Shown: positions 30,111 to 37,897 of the stretch, in pieces
Layout: each line of letters begins with the position of its first letter
How positions within the stretch are numbered: the first letter of the stretch is position 1
Assembly: GCF_019264445.1 (NCBI RefSeq)
Contig: NZ_JAHVAB010000087.1
Span: forward strand, 1 to 39,798
DNA: 39,798 nt
Origin: Hydrogenophaga sp.
Lineage (GTDB): Bacteria > Pseudomonadota > Gammaproteobacteria > Burkholderiales > Burkholderiaceae_C
Direction: 5' to 3'
Made by a program: the position numbers and the translations under genes
Notes under the pieces: generated by a model
What the model saw: the letters and a program-made list of their open reading frames with translations, nothing else
Database searches by the model: none
What the model was told of the DNA's origin: nothing

Positions 30111-30123
30111 GGACGCCGAGTGT

Positions 30124-30136
30124 GCCCGAAACGGGC
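30124..30136. promoter_or_regulatory. Perfect 13-bp palindrome before the regulator
   Basis: GCCCG-AAA-CGGGC lies 13 bp upstream of the regulator's ATG in the divergent region. It may be an operator or a leader hairpin in the regulator mRNA. No binding protein can be assigned from sequence. Confidence 0.3.
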
Positions 30137-30154
30137 GCAAAACCCGGTGCGGCC

Positions 30155-30181
30155 ATCGTATGTACATCGGTTCATATCGCG
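30155..30181. promoter_or_regulatory. Candidate Mo/W-responsive operator between regulator and tupB
   Basis: An imperfect dyad, ATCGTATG-N9-TTCATATCGCG, lies midway in the 122-bp divergent region, 51 bp before tupB. Its AT-rich TATG/CATA halves flanked by CG resemble ModE-type boxes, which have TATA-like halves about 6-8 bp apart. The region is AT-rich compared with its surroundings. The match is only approximate. Confidence 0.35.
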
Positions 30182-30232
30182 TCATTACGTACTCCCAATT
30201 CCGGAGCACCCCCGTAAGCTCGGTCGCAACAT

Positions 30233-30973
30233 ATGAACACTTTTTCAGATAGCCTGGTCACCGCTTTGCGGCTGATTCTTTCGGGCGACCCAGGTCTTTG
30301 GACGGTGGTCATGCGCTCGCTGGCGGTCAGCGCCACCGCCTGTGTGCTGGCCTGCGGGCTCGGGCTTTTGATGGGCGCATGGCTCGCTGCCGCCCGCTTT
30401 CCTGGCCGGGGCGCGGTGCTCACCGTGCTCAACACCTTCCTCGCTGTGCCGTCGGTGGTGGTGGGCTTGGTCATTTATCTGTTGCTCTCGCGCTCCGGAC
30501 CGCTGGGTTTTCTGGGCTGGCTGTTCAGTTTTCAGGCCATGGTGCTGGCGCAGACGGTGCTCGTGCTCCCGCTGGTGACCGCGCTCACCCGCCAGGTGGT
30601 CGAAGACGCCGACCGCAGCCACGGCGAGCAGCTGTCTTCGCTGGGCGCGGGCAGCACGTTTCGCAGCCTGCTGCTGGCCTGGGACGAGCGTTACGCGCTG
30701 CTGACCGTGTTGCTCACGGCATTTGGCCGCGCCGTGTCTGAAGTGGGCGCGGTGATGATCGTGGGCGGCAACATCGAAGGCTTCACCCGTGTCATGACCA
30801 CGGCCATCGCGCTGGAAACCAGCAAGGGCGACCTGCCGCTGGCGCTGGGCCTGGGCGTGGTGCTGTTGCTGGTGGTGCTGCTGCTCAATGCCCTGGTGTC
30901 GCTGCTGCGGCGCTGGCGCGAGCGGGCCGATGGCGCGGCCAGCGCAGCGGCGCCCACCCTGGTGTCGGCATGA
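30233..30973 (+). CDS. tupB: Tungstate ABC transporter permease TupB
   Basis: This 246-residue inner-membrane permease has about five to six helices (VMRSLAVSATACVLACGLGL; VVGLVIYLLLSRSG; ALGLGVVLLLVVLLLNALV). The cytosolic EAA-type loop is the HGEQLSSLGAGSTFRSLLLAWDE region, and AFGRAVSEVGAVMIVGGNIEGFTRV is very characteristic of TupB. The start ATG overlaps an NdeI-like CATATG with no clear ribosome-binding site. The stop overlaps the ATPase start (ATGA). It is first in the tupB-tupC-tupA order. Confidence 0.92.
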   Translation: MNTFSDSLVTALRLILSGDPGLWTVVMRSLAVSATACVLACGLGLLMGAWLAAARFPGRGAVLTVLNTFLAVPSVVVGLVIYLLLSRSGPLGFLGWLFSFQAMVLAQTVLVLPLVTALTRQVVEDADRSHGEQLSSLGAGSTFRSLLLAWDERYALLTVLLTAFGRAVSEVGAVMIVGGNIEGFTRVMTTAIALETSKGDLPLALGLGVVLLLVVLLLNALVSLLRRWRERADGAASAAAPTLVSA

Positions 30974-31755
30974 GCGGGATGCCCATGACCACCCACCACC
31001 CCGTGGTGCCCGCCGCCTGCTTCGACCTGCGCGGTGTGCAGGTGCACCTGGGCCCTGCTGCGCGGCTGCAGGCGCTCACCGATGTGTTTCTGCGTATCGA
31101 GGAGGGCGAGCGCGTCGCGCTGGTGGGCGCCAATGGCAGCGGCAAAAGCACGCTGCTGCGCACGCTGCACCGCCTGCAGCGCCCCAGTGCAGGCGAAGTG
31201 CACACGCCGGCGCACCAGCGCGTGGCCATGCTGTTTCAGCGCCCGCACATGCTGCGCATGAGCGCGCGGCGCAACATCCAGCTCGGTCTGTGGCTGCAAG
31301 GCGTGCCGCTGCGCCAGACGCATGCCTTGGCGCTCAAGGCCATGGAACGCGTGGAAATGGGTCACCTCGCCGAGCGCAATGCGCGAGCGCTCTCCGGCGG
31401 TCAGCAGCAGCGCCTGGCGCTGGCGCGCGCCTGGGCATTGCGCCCGGCGGTGTGGCTGCTTGATGAGCCCACCGCCAGCCTGGACCCCCACGCCAAGCGC
31501 GAGGTGGAGGCGCTCATTGCCGAATTCACCGCCGCTGGCCAGCGCGATGCCGCAGGCCAGCCCACCGGGCGGCCGACCACGCTGGTGTTCAGCAGCCACA
31601 ACCTCGGCCAGGTCAAGCGCCTGGCCAGCCGCGTGATTTACCTGGAGCAGGGCCGCTTGCTGGCCGACCTGCCCACGCACGATTTTTTCAACCACGACCT
31701 CCTGCGTTCCCTGTGTCCGCAGGCCCATTTGTTTGTCCAAGGAGAAAGCCTGTGA
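30970..31755 (+). CDS. tupC: Tungstate ABC transporter ATP-binding protein TupC
   Basis: This 261-residue ATPase has Walker A GANGSGKST, Q-loop AMLFQRPHMLRMS, signature LSGGQQQRLALARAW, Walker [14 protein letters not shown] and switch SSHNLGQVKRLASR. It overlaps tupB by 4 bp and tupA by 4 bp, so the three are coupled. The short form without a regulatory C-terminal domain fits TupC rather than ModC, which usually carries a TOBE domain. Confidence 0.92.
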   Translation: MSGMPMTTHHPVVPAACFDLRGVQVHLGPAARLQALTDVFLRIEEGERVALVGANGSGKSTLLRTLHRLQRPSAGEVHTPAHQRVAMLFQRPHMLRMSARRNIQLGLWLQGVPLRQTHALALKAMERVEMGHLAERNARALSGGQQQRLALARAWALRPAVWLLDEPTASLDPHAKREVEALIAEFTAAGQRDAAGQPTGRPTTLVFSSHNLGQVKRLASRVIYLEQGRLLADLPTHDFFNHDLLRSLCPQAHLFVQGESL

Positions 31756-32570
31756 AAACCACCTTCCGTCAACTCACCCTCACCGCCGTGCTCGGCACCG
31801 CCGGCCTGCTGGCCAGCGCGGGCGCTTTTGCGCAGAGCATCGTGGTGGCGTCCACCACGTCCACCGAGCAGTCCGGCCTGTTCTCGTTCCTGCTGCCGGA
31901 GTTCAAGAAGGCCAGCGGCATCGACGTGAAGGTGGTCGCACTGGGCACCGGCCAGGCCATCGACATGGCGCGCCGCGGTGACGCCGACGTGCTGTTCGTG
32001 CACGACAAGGTGGCCGAGGAGAAATTCGTGGCCGATGGCTTCTCGGCCAAGCGCCAGGAGGTCATGTACAACGACTTCGTGCTGATTGGCCCCAAGGCCG
32101 ACCCCGCCAAGACCCAAGGCAACGACATCGTCGCCGCCCTCAAGAAGGTGGCCACAGGCAACAACGAATTCATCTCGCGCGGCGACAAGAGCGGCACGCA
32201 CGCCGCCGAGCTGCGCTTCTGGAAGATGACCGACACCGACGCCAACAAGGGCACCGGCTACAAGGAATGCGGCTGCGGCATGGGCCCGGCGCTCAACATC
32301 GCGGCCAGCAGCGGCGGCTATGTGCTGTCGGACCGCGGCACCTGGCTCAATTTCAAGAACCGCGCCGACCTCGCCGTGCTCGTGGAGGGCGACAAGCGCC
32401 TGTTCAACCAGTACGGCGTGATGCTGGTGAGCGCGGCCAAGCACCCCCAGGTGAAGACGGCTGAGGGCCAGAAGTTCGTGGACTGGGTGACCGGCCCTGC
32501 CGGCCAGGCGGCGATTGCCAGCTACAAGATCGGTGGCGAGCAGCTGTTCTTCCCCAACTCGGCGAAGTGA
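31752..32570 (+). CDS. tupA: Tungstate ABC transporter substrate-binding protein TupA
   Basis: The 272-residue periplasmic protein has a signal peptide cleaved near AFA-QS (residue 28). The oxyanion-binding STTST motif is at residues 34-38, matching the TTTS signature of TupA. GTGQAIDMARRGDADVLFVHD and FISRGDKSGTHAAELRFW are further hallmarks. Start GTG 31752 overlaps the tupC stop (GTGA) and has AAGGAG 7 bases before it. TupA-type proteins prefer tungstate strongly over molybdate, so the nearby formate dehydrogenase may use tungsten. Confidence 0.93.
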   Translation: MKTTFRQLTLTAVLGTAGLLASAGAFAQSIVVASTTSTEQSGLFSFLLPEFKKASGIDVKVVALGTGQAIDMARRGDADVLFVHDKVAEEKFVADGFSAKRQEVMYNDFVLIGPKADPAKTQGNDIVAALKKVATGNNEFISRGDKSGTHAAELRFWKMTDTDANKGTGYKECGCGMGPALNIAASSGGYVLSDRGTWLNFKNRADLAVLVEGDKRLFNQYGVMLVSAAKHPQVKTAEGQKFVDWVTGPAGQAAIASYKIGGEQLFFPNSAK

Positions 32571-32599
32571 TGCCCACCCCCGTTGCTTGCTCACTGCGT

Positions 32600-32660
32600 G
32601 TAGCCGCATCCCCCCTCAAGGGGGCGGTGCCTGCGGCCCGGCGGAGCCGGTTCCGCGGCA
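32600..32660 (+). repeat. REP-like two-hairpin repeat, copy B
   Basis: CCCCCT-CA-AGGGGG (32611-32624) and CCGGC-GGA-GCCGG (32638-32650) are separated by 13 bases, as in copy A, and the linker is similar (CGGTGCC here, CAACGCC in A). It lies between tupA and the ModA-like gene, and the reading frame of the latter stays open through it. Confidence 0.75.
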
Positions 32661-32692
32661 CCTCTGGATTCAGACTTTGGCACGCCACCGTG

Positions 32693-33478
32693 ATGGCTGG
32701 TCTGACACTGCTTTCGGCTTGCGCCACACCCTCCGTTGCTCCCATGAAAGAACCTCTTCAGGTCTACGCCGCTGGCAGCTTGCGCGAGGTGCTGACCGAG
32801 ATTGCGAAGGCGCACGAGGCGGGTACCGGGCAGGCGGTGGCGCTGACCTTTGGCGCTTCGGGCTTGCTGCGCGAGCGCATTGAAAAAGGCGAGGGCGCCA
32901 TGGTGTTTGCCTCGGCCGACACGCAGCACCCGCAGCGGCTGGCCGGCGCCGGCGGCTGGGCGCCTCACACCGTGTTCGTGCGCAACAGCCTGTGTGCGCT
33001 CACGCAGGCCAACGTCAACACCACGCCCGACACCTTGCTCGCCACCCTGCTCGACCCCGCCGTGAAACTGGGCACCTCCACGCCCAAGGCCGACCCGTCG
33101 GGCGACTACGCGTGGGAGCTCTTCCGCAAGGCCGAGGCCGTGCGCCCGGGCGCCTACGCGGCGCTCAACGCCAAGGCGCTGCAGCTCACCGGCGGCCCCA
33201 ACTCGCCCAAGCCGCCGGCCGGGCAGGGCACCTACGCGTGGGTGATGGACCAGGGGCAGGCCGATGTGTTTCTCACCTACTGCACCAATGCCGTCGCCTC
33301 GCAGAAAGAGGTGCCGCGGCTGAAGGTGGTGCAGGTGCCGCCCGCGCTGCAGGTGGGCGCTTCTTACGGGCTCACGGTGCGGCGCGGTGCGCCCGCGCAG
33401 GCCGAGGCGTTTGCCCGGACCCTGCTCGCACCGCCAGCGCAGGCCGCGTTCGCGCGGTACGGGTTTGGTCGGCCCTGA
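32693..33478 (+). CDS. ModA-like molybdate/tungstate substrate-binding lipoprotein
   Basis: From ATG 32693 this is a 261-residue class II binding protein of ModA type: LQVYAAGSLREVLTEIAKAHE, LTFGASGLLRERIEKGEG, MVFASADTQHPQRLA, KADPSGDYAWELFRKA and GQADVFLTYCTN. A lipobox (LLSAC) lies only ten residues from this ATG, which is too short for a normal signal. Translation may begin upstream, at GTG 32690 or at ATG 32570, whose frame crosses the REP-like repeat and adds arginine-rich sequence. No ModB permease is adjacent. Instead a FecBCD-type importer follows, overlapping by 14 bp. Function in Mo/W uptake is likely but the partner is unclear. Confidence 0.82.
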   Translation: MAGLTLLSACATPSVAPMKEPLQVYAAGSLREVLTEIAKAHEAGTGQAVALTFGASGLLRERIEKGEGAMVFASADTQHPQRLAGAGGWAPHTVFVRNSLCALTQANVNTTPDTLLATLLDPAVKLGTSTPKADPSGDYAWELFRKAEAVRPGAYAALNAKALQLTGGPNSPKPPAGQGTYAWVMDQGQADVFLTYCTNAVASQKEVPRLKVVQVPPALQVGASYGLTVRRGAPAQAEAFARTLLAPPAQAAFARYGFGRP

Positions 33479-34505
33479 ACGCGCCGCATGGCGCCGGCGC
33501 GATCTGCTGATCGCGTCGGGGCTCGGCGCCTGCCTGCCCGCCAGGGCGCAGGGGCGCAGCGTGACCGACGGCGCAGGCCGGCGCGTGAACGTGCCCGCGC
33601 AGGTGCAACGCATCTTTCCGGCCGGCCCGCCGGCGGCCATCTGGCTTTACACGCTCGCGCCCGATGCGCTCATGGGCTGGCCGCGAGCCAACCGCGGGCC
33701 CGAGCTGGAGTTTTTGCTGCCGGGCGTGGGCAACCGGCCCGAGGTGGGCCGCCTCACCGGGCGCGGCAACACCACCAACCTCGAACAGCTGCTCGCCAGC
33801 AAGCCCGACCTGATCGTGGACGCGGGCTCCACGCGCCAGACCTTTGTGGAACTGGCCGACCGCGTGCAGGCGCAGACCGGCATTCCCTACGCCCTGCTGG
33901 ACGGCCGGCTCGAAGCCACCGCCCGCGGCTACACCTTGCTGGGCGAGCTCACCGGGCGGGTGGAGCGCGCCGCCACGCTGGCGCGCTACGCGCAGGACAC
34001 CTTGCGCACCGTGCGCGAACGCGTGGCCCGCGCCACCACGCAGCCGCGCGTGTACTACGCCCGCGGCCCCGAAGGCCTGGAGACCGGGCTGGGCGGCTCC
34101 ATCAACGTCGAGATGTTCGAGGCCATGGGCATCCGCCATGTGGCCGCCGGCCTGCAGGGCGGGCTGGCCACGGTGTCCATCGAGCAGGTGCTGGCCTGGG
34201 ACCCGGAAGTCATCGTCACCATCGACCAGACCTTTTCGCAGACCGTGGCCGCGAACCCGCTGTGGCGCGGCGTGAGCGCTGTGAAAAGCGGGCGTGTGCA
34301 CCTCTCGCCCAAGCTGCCCTTTGGCTGGATCGATTTCCCTCCCAGCGTGAACCGCCTGCCGGGCCTGTGGTGGCTGGGCAGCAAGGTGTTTCCGTCGCTG
34401 TTTCCCGAAGACCTGGCCACGCTCACGCGCGATTTCTACAAGCTGTTCTACCAGGTCGATCTGAGCGCTGCGCAGGTGCAGCGCGTGCTGGCCGGCCGAT
34501 CGTGA
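33465..34505 (+). CDS. FecB/MolA-type (class III) ABC transporter substrate-binding protein
   Basis: The 346-residue protein resembles siderophore/cobalamin/molybdate class III binding proteins: VTDGAGRRVNVPAQVQRIFP, NTTNLEQLLASKPDLIVDAGS, AMGIRHVAAGLQGG and VSIEQVLAWDPEVIVTIDQ, joined by one long backbone helix. The TTG start at 33465 gives a twin-arginine-like signal (AWRRRDLLIASG, then PARAQG); no ATG is available in frame. It overlaps the ModA-like stop by 14 bp. Context with tup and ModA-like genes suggests molybdate/tungstate, like Haemophilus MolBCA, rather than iron. No TonB-dependent receptor is nearby. Confidence 0.82.
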   Translation: MVGPERAAWRRRDLLIASGLGACLPARAQGRSVTDGAGRRVNVPAQVQRIFPAGPPAAIWLYTLAPDALMGWPRANRGPELEFLLPGVGNRPEVGRLTGRGNTTNLEQLLASKPDLIVDAGSTRQTFVELADRVQAQTGIPYALLDGRLEATARGYTLLGELTGRVERAATLARYAQDTLRTVRERVARATTQPRVYYARGPEGLETGLGGSINVEMFEAMGIRHVAAGLQGGLATVSIEQVLAWDPEVIVTIDQTFSQTVAANPLWRGVSAVKSGRVHLSPKLPFGWIDFPPSVNRLPGLWWLGSKVFPSLFPEDLATLTRDFYKLFYQVDLSAAQVQRVLAGRS

Positions 34506-35566
34506 CACCGCCCCGCCGCGCTGCGCGCGACCCCCTCCCGGGGGCGGCACCCACCGTCCGGCACCGCTGGCCCGGCGGTGTCTCCTGGGCCTGGCTCGTC
34601 CTGCTGGCGGGCTTGCTGCTGGCCCTCACGCAGGGCCGCATCGACATCCCGTTGGCCGACCTGTGGCAGCTGGCGTGGTCGGTGCTGCAGGGCGCGCCCG
34701 CGCCCAACGAGCAGGTGCAAACCATCGTGTTGCAGGTGCGTGGCCCGCGTGTGCTGGCCGCCATCGCGGTGGGAGCGGCGCTGGCGGTGTCGGGGGCGGC
34801 GTTTCAGGGGCTGTTTCGCAACCCGCTGGTGTCGCCCGACATCCTGGGCGCATCGGCCGGCGCGGCGCTGGGCGCGGTGCTGGGCATCTTCTTTTCGTTC
34901 GGCGTCTTCGGCATCCAGATGGCGGCGTTTGCCGGCGGCCTGCTGGCGGTGGCCCTGGTGTATGGCGTGGGCTCGACCGTGCGCCATGGCGACCCGGTGC
35001 TGGTGCTGCTGCTGGCGGGCATCGTGATCGGCTCGCTGCTGGGGGCGGGCATCGGGCTGGTGAAGGTGCTGGCCGACCCCTACAACCAGCTGCCGGCCAT
35101 CACCTTCTGGCTGCTTGGCAGCCTGGCCGCCGCGCATGCGAACGACGTGCTCCCGCTCATCCTGCCGGTGGCGCTGGGGGCGGGCGTGCTGCTGTTGCTG
35201 CGCTGGCGCATGGACGTGATGTCGCTGCCCGAGGAAGAGGCCCGCTCGCTCGGCGCGCGCACCACCGGGCTGCGGCTGCTCATCGTGGCCGCGGCCACGC
35301 TGGTGACGGCGGCGAGCGTGGCGGCCGCCGGCATCGTGGGCTGGGTGGGGCTGGTGGTGCCGCACCTGGCGCGCTTTCTGGTGGGGCCGTCGTTCGTGCG
35401 GCTGCTGCCCGCCTCGGCCGTGCTGGGCGGCGGCTTGCTGCTGCTCATCGACACCCTGGCCCGCACCATGGCACCGGTGGAGATCCCGCTGGGCATCCTC
35501 ACCGCGCTCATCGGCTCGCCCTTCTTCATCGTGCTGCTGCGGCGCGCATCGAAAGGCTGGACATGA
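34502..35566 (+). CDS. FecCD/BtuC-family ABC transporter permease
   Basis: This 354-residue permease has about ten helices, starting at WAWLVLLAGLLLALTQG. Family marks are RGPRVLAAIAVGAALAVSGA, FRNPLVSPDILGASAGAALG, ITFWLLGSLAAA, GIVGWVGLVVPHLAR and VEIPLGILTALIGSPFF. The start GTG overlaps the binding-protein stop (GTGA). The first 25 residues are proline/arginine-rich and are encoded by REP-like copy C. It is expected to form a homodimer with the ATPase that follows (ATGA overlap). Confidence 0.92.
   Translation: MTPPRRAARDPLPGAAPTVRHRWPGGVSWAWLVLLAGLLLALTQGRIDIPLADLWQLAWSVLQGAPAPNEQVQTIVLQVRGPRVLAAIAVGAALAVSGAAFQGLFRNPLVSPDILGASAGAALGAVLGIFFSFGVFGIQMAAFAGGLLAVALVYGVGSTVRHGDPVLVLLLAGIVIGSLLGAGIGLVKVLADPYNQLPAITFWLLGSLAAAHANDVLPLILPVALGAGVLLLLRWRMDVMSLPEEEARSLGARTTGLRLLIVAAATLVTAASVAAAGIVGWVGLVVPHLARFLVGPSFVRLLPASAVLGGGLLLLIDTLARTMAPVEIPLGILTALIGSPFFIVLLRRASKGWT
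34531..34570 (+). repeat. REP-like two-hairpin repeat, copy C
   Basis: CCCCC-N4-GGGGG (34531-34544) and CCGGC-ACC-GCTGG (34558-34570) are again 13 bases apart. The second stem has one G-T pair. It is more diverged than copies A and B and lies inside the 5' coding part of the FecCD-type permease. Confidence 0.6.
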
Positions 35567-36360
35567 CCGCCATGCTGGAGGCGACCGCGCTCAACGTGGG
35601 TTACCCCGGCCGCGTGGTCGGCTCCGATCTCTCGCTGTCGTTGCAGGCCGGCGAAGTGCTGGCGCTGCTGGGCCCCAACGGCTGCGGCAAGACCACGCTG
35701 CTCAAGACGCTGCTCGGGCTGCAGCCGGCGCTGGGCGGCGCGGTGCAGCTGCAGGGGCGAGCGCTGTCGGCCTGGCCCACGGTGGAGCGCGCGCGCGTGT
35801 TGGCCTATGTGCCGCAGGGGCAGGCCAGCACCTTCGGCTTCACCGCGCTGGAGATGGTGCTGATGGGCCGCACCGCGCACCTCGGCCTGATCGCCCGCCC
35901 CGGCGCGAAGGACCATGCCATTGCGCTGCAGGCGCTGCAGCGCCTGGGCATTGACCACCTGGCGCAGCGCTCGGTGCACCGCATCAGCGGCGGCGAGCGT
36001 CAGCTGGTGCTGATTGCCCGTGCGCTCGCGCAGCAACCCCAGGCGGTGCTGCTGGACGAGCCCACCGCCAGCCTGGACTTCGGCAACCAGGGCCTGGTGA
36101 TGCGCGCCATCCGCACGCTCGCCGACGAAGGCCTGGCGGTGCTCTTCACCACGCACGACCCCAACCAGGCGCTGCGCTGCGCCGACCGTGCCCTGCTCAT
36201 GCGCGAAGGCCGCGTGCTGCACAGCGGCGCCGTGGCGCAGGTGATTGAGGTCGGCCGCTTGCGCGAGCTCTACCGCGCCGGCGTGCACGAGGTGGCGGAC
36301 GCCGCCGGGGGCGCGCCGGTGTTTCTGCCGGCATTCGACACCGCGCCGCTGCACGGCTGA
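35563..36360 (+). CDS. FecE/BtuD-type ABC transporter ATP-binding protein
   Basis: The 265-residue ATPase has Walker [33 protein letters not shown] (cut here as Q-loop AYVPQGQ), signature [15 protein letters not shown], Walker [16 protein letters not shown] and switch [10 protein letters not shown]. FecE-type features dominate. It closes the class III importer and overlaps the permease by 4 bp. A relatively long C-terminal tail ([18 protein letters not shown]) is typical of iron/molybdate transporters of this type. Confidence 0.92.
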   Translation: MTAMLEATALNVGYPGRVVGSDLSLSLQAGEVLALLGPNGCGKTTLLKTLLGLQPALGGAVQLQGRALSAWPTVERARVLAYVPQGQASTFGFTALEMVLMGRTAHLGLIARPGAKDHAIALQALQRLGIDHLAQRSVHRISGGERQLVLIARALAQQPQAVLLDEPTASLDFGNQGLVMRAIRTLADEGLAVLFTTHDPNQALRCADRALLMREGRVLHSGAVAQVIEVGRLRELYRAGVHEVADAAGGAPVFLPAFDTAPLHG

Positions 36361-36443
36361 GCGCGTCACGCGCCTGTCATCGCCCTGCCAACGCGGCGAC
36401 ACGCGCGGCTTGCAGCATGGCCTCCAACCAATGGAGGACGGCC

Positions 36444-37883
36444 ATGAAGATTGCAGTGGTAGGTGCGGGCTATGTGGGGCTGGTGACGGCGGCCTGCCTG
36501 GCCGAGCTGGGCAACGACGTGGTGTGTGTGGACCGCGACCACGGCCGCGTGGCGATGCTGCAGGCCGGCGGCGTGCCGATCTTCGAGCCCGGGCTGGACG
36601 ACGTGCTGCAGCGCAACCGCCACGCCGCCCGCCTGCACTTCACCACCTCTATGGCCCACGCCGTGTCGCACGGCGAGGTGGTCTTCATTGCGGTGGGCAC
36701 GCCCCCGCAGGAAGACGGCTCCGCCGACCTGCAGCACGTGCTGGGCGTGGCCGAACAGATCGGCCGGCACATGGACGCGTTCAAGGTCGTGGTGAACAAA
36801 TCCACCGTGCCGGTGGGCACGGGCGCGCGCGTGGAGCAGGTGCTGCGCAGCGCCTTGAACGCGCGCGGGCTGCACACGCTGGACTTTGCGGTGGTCTCCA
36901 ACCCCGAGTTCCTCAAGGAAGGCGCCGCGCTGGACGATTTCATGCGCCCCGACCGCATCGTGATCGGCCTGCCACCGGGTGAGCTGGGCGATACCGCTCG
37001 CCGCCTCATGGCGCGCCTGTATGCGCCTTTCAACCGCCACCACGAGCGCAGCCTGTGGATGGACGTGGCCAGCGCCGAGCTCACCAAGTACGCCGCCAAC
37101 GCCATGCTGGCCACGCGCATTTCTTTCATGAACGAAATGGCGCTGCTGGCCGACGCGCTGGGCGCCGACATCGACGCCGTGCGCCGCGGCATCGGGTCGG
37201 ACAGCCGCATCGGCCACAGCTTTTTGTACGCGGGCACGGGCTATGGCGGCAGCTGCTTCCCCAAAGACACGCGCGCCCTGATCCACACCGCCTCAACGCA
37301 CGGCGTGGGCATGCAGATCGTGGAAGCCACCGAGGCGGTGAACCGGCGGCAGAAGCAGGTGCTGGTGGAGCGCGTGTGCGCGCACTTCGGGAGCGATTTG
37401 CGCGGGCTGCGTCTGGCGGTATGGGGCCTGGCCTTCAAGCCCAACACCGACGACATGCGCGACGCGCCCAGCCGTGTGGTGATTCCCGAACTGCTGCGCC
37501 GCGGCGCCGAGATCGTGGCGCACGACCCGGTGGCGCAGAGCGAGGCGCAGCGTGCGCTGTGCGCCGACCTGGGCTGCGCCGTGGGCCAGGTTCCCCGGCT
37601 GCGCTTTGCCGACACCGCCCTGGACGCGCTCCAGGGGGCGGACGCGCTGCTGGTGCTCACGGAGTGGAAGAGCTTTCACCACCCGGACTTCGCCGCCATG
37701 CAGCGCCGCATGCGCGGGCGCGTGGTCTTCGATGGCCGCAACCTGTACGACCCGGAACTCATGGACGCGCAGGGCTTTGTGTACCAGGGCATCGGGCGGC
37801 GGGGCGAGCTCAAGGCCGCGCAGCGGCCTGCCCACACCGTGGTGTCGGCGACCGAGCGCGCGCCGAGCCTGCTGGCGACCTGA
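36444..37883 (+). CDS. ugd: UDP-glucose 6-dehydrogenase
   Basis: The 479-residue enzyme oxidises UDP-glucose twice to UDP-glucuronate for exopolysaccharide or lipid modification. The N-terminal NAD fold is [20 protein letters not shown]; central motifs are [35 protein letters not shown] and [14 protein letters not shown] with catalytic Cys271. The C-terminal domain has [20 protein letters not shown] 8 bases before ATG 36444 fixes the start. No polysaccharide genes are in the window. It converges on kdpE. Confidence 0.96.
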   Translation: MKIAVVGAGYVGLVTAACLAELGNDVVCVDRDHGRVAMLQAGGVPIFEPGLDDVLQRNRHAARLHFTTSMAHAVSHGEVVFIAVGTPPQEDGSADLQHVLGVAEQIGRHMDAFKVVVNKSTVPVGTGARVEQVLRSALNARGLHTLDFAVVSNPEFLKEGAALDDFMRPDRIVIGLPPGELGDTARRLMARLYAPFNRHHERSLWMDVASAELTKYAANAMLATRISFMNEMALLADALGADIDAVRRGIGSDSRIGHSFLYAGTGYGGSCFPKDTRALIHTASTHGVGMQIVEATEAVNRRQKQVLVERVCAHFGSDLRGLRLAVWGLAFKPNTDDMRDAPSRVVIPELLRRGAEIVAHDPVAQSEAQRALCADLGCAVGQVPRLRFADTALDALQGADALLVLTEWKSFHHPDFAAMQRRMRGRVVFDGRNLYDPELMDAQGFVYQGIGRRGELKAAQRPAHTVVSATERAPSLLAT

Positions 37884-37897
37884 GCCTTGGCTTCAGG
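37879..37897. terminator. Possible bidirectional terminator between ugd and kdpE
   Basis: CCTGAGCC-TT-GGCTTCAGG forms a stem with one bulged T and spans the end of ugd and the stop codon of kdpE. A convergent position favours a bidirectional terminator, but T-runs are absent and the loop is very small. Confidence 0.3.

Noticed and set aside
24568..34570. The repeated hairpins as a CRISPR array
   Set aside because: The three copies are kilobases apart, without regular spacers or cas genes.
32693..36360. Ordinary ferric-siderophore uptake system
   Set aside because: No TonB-dependent receptor, siderophore genes or Fur-box-like AT-rich sequence was seen, and the genes are continuous with tup and ModA-like genes; iron cannot be fully excluded.
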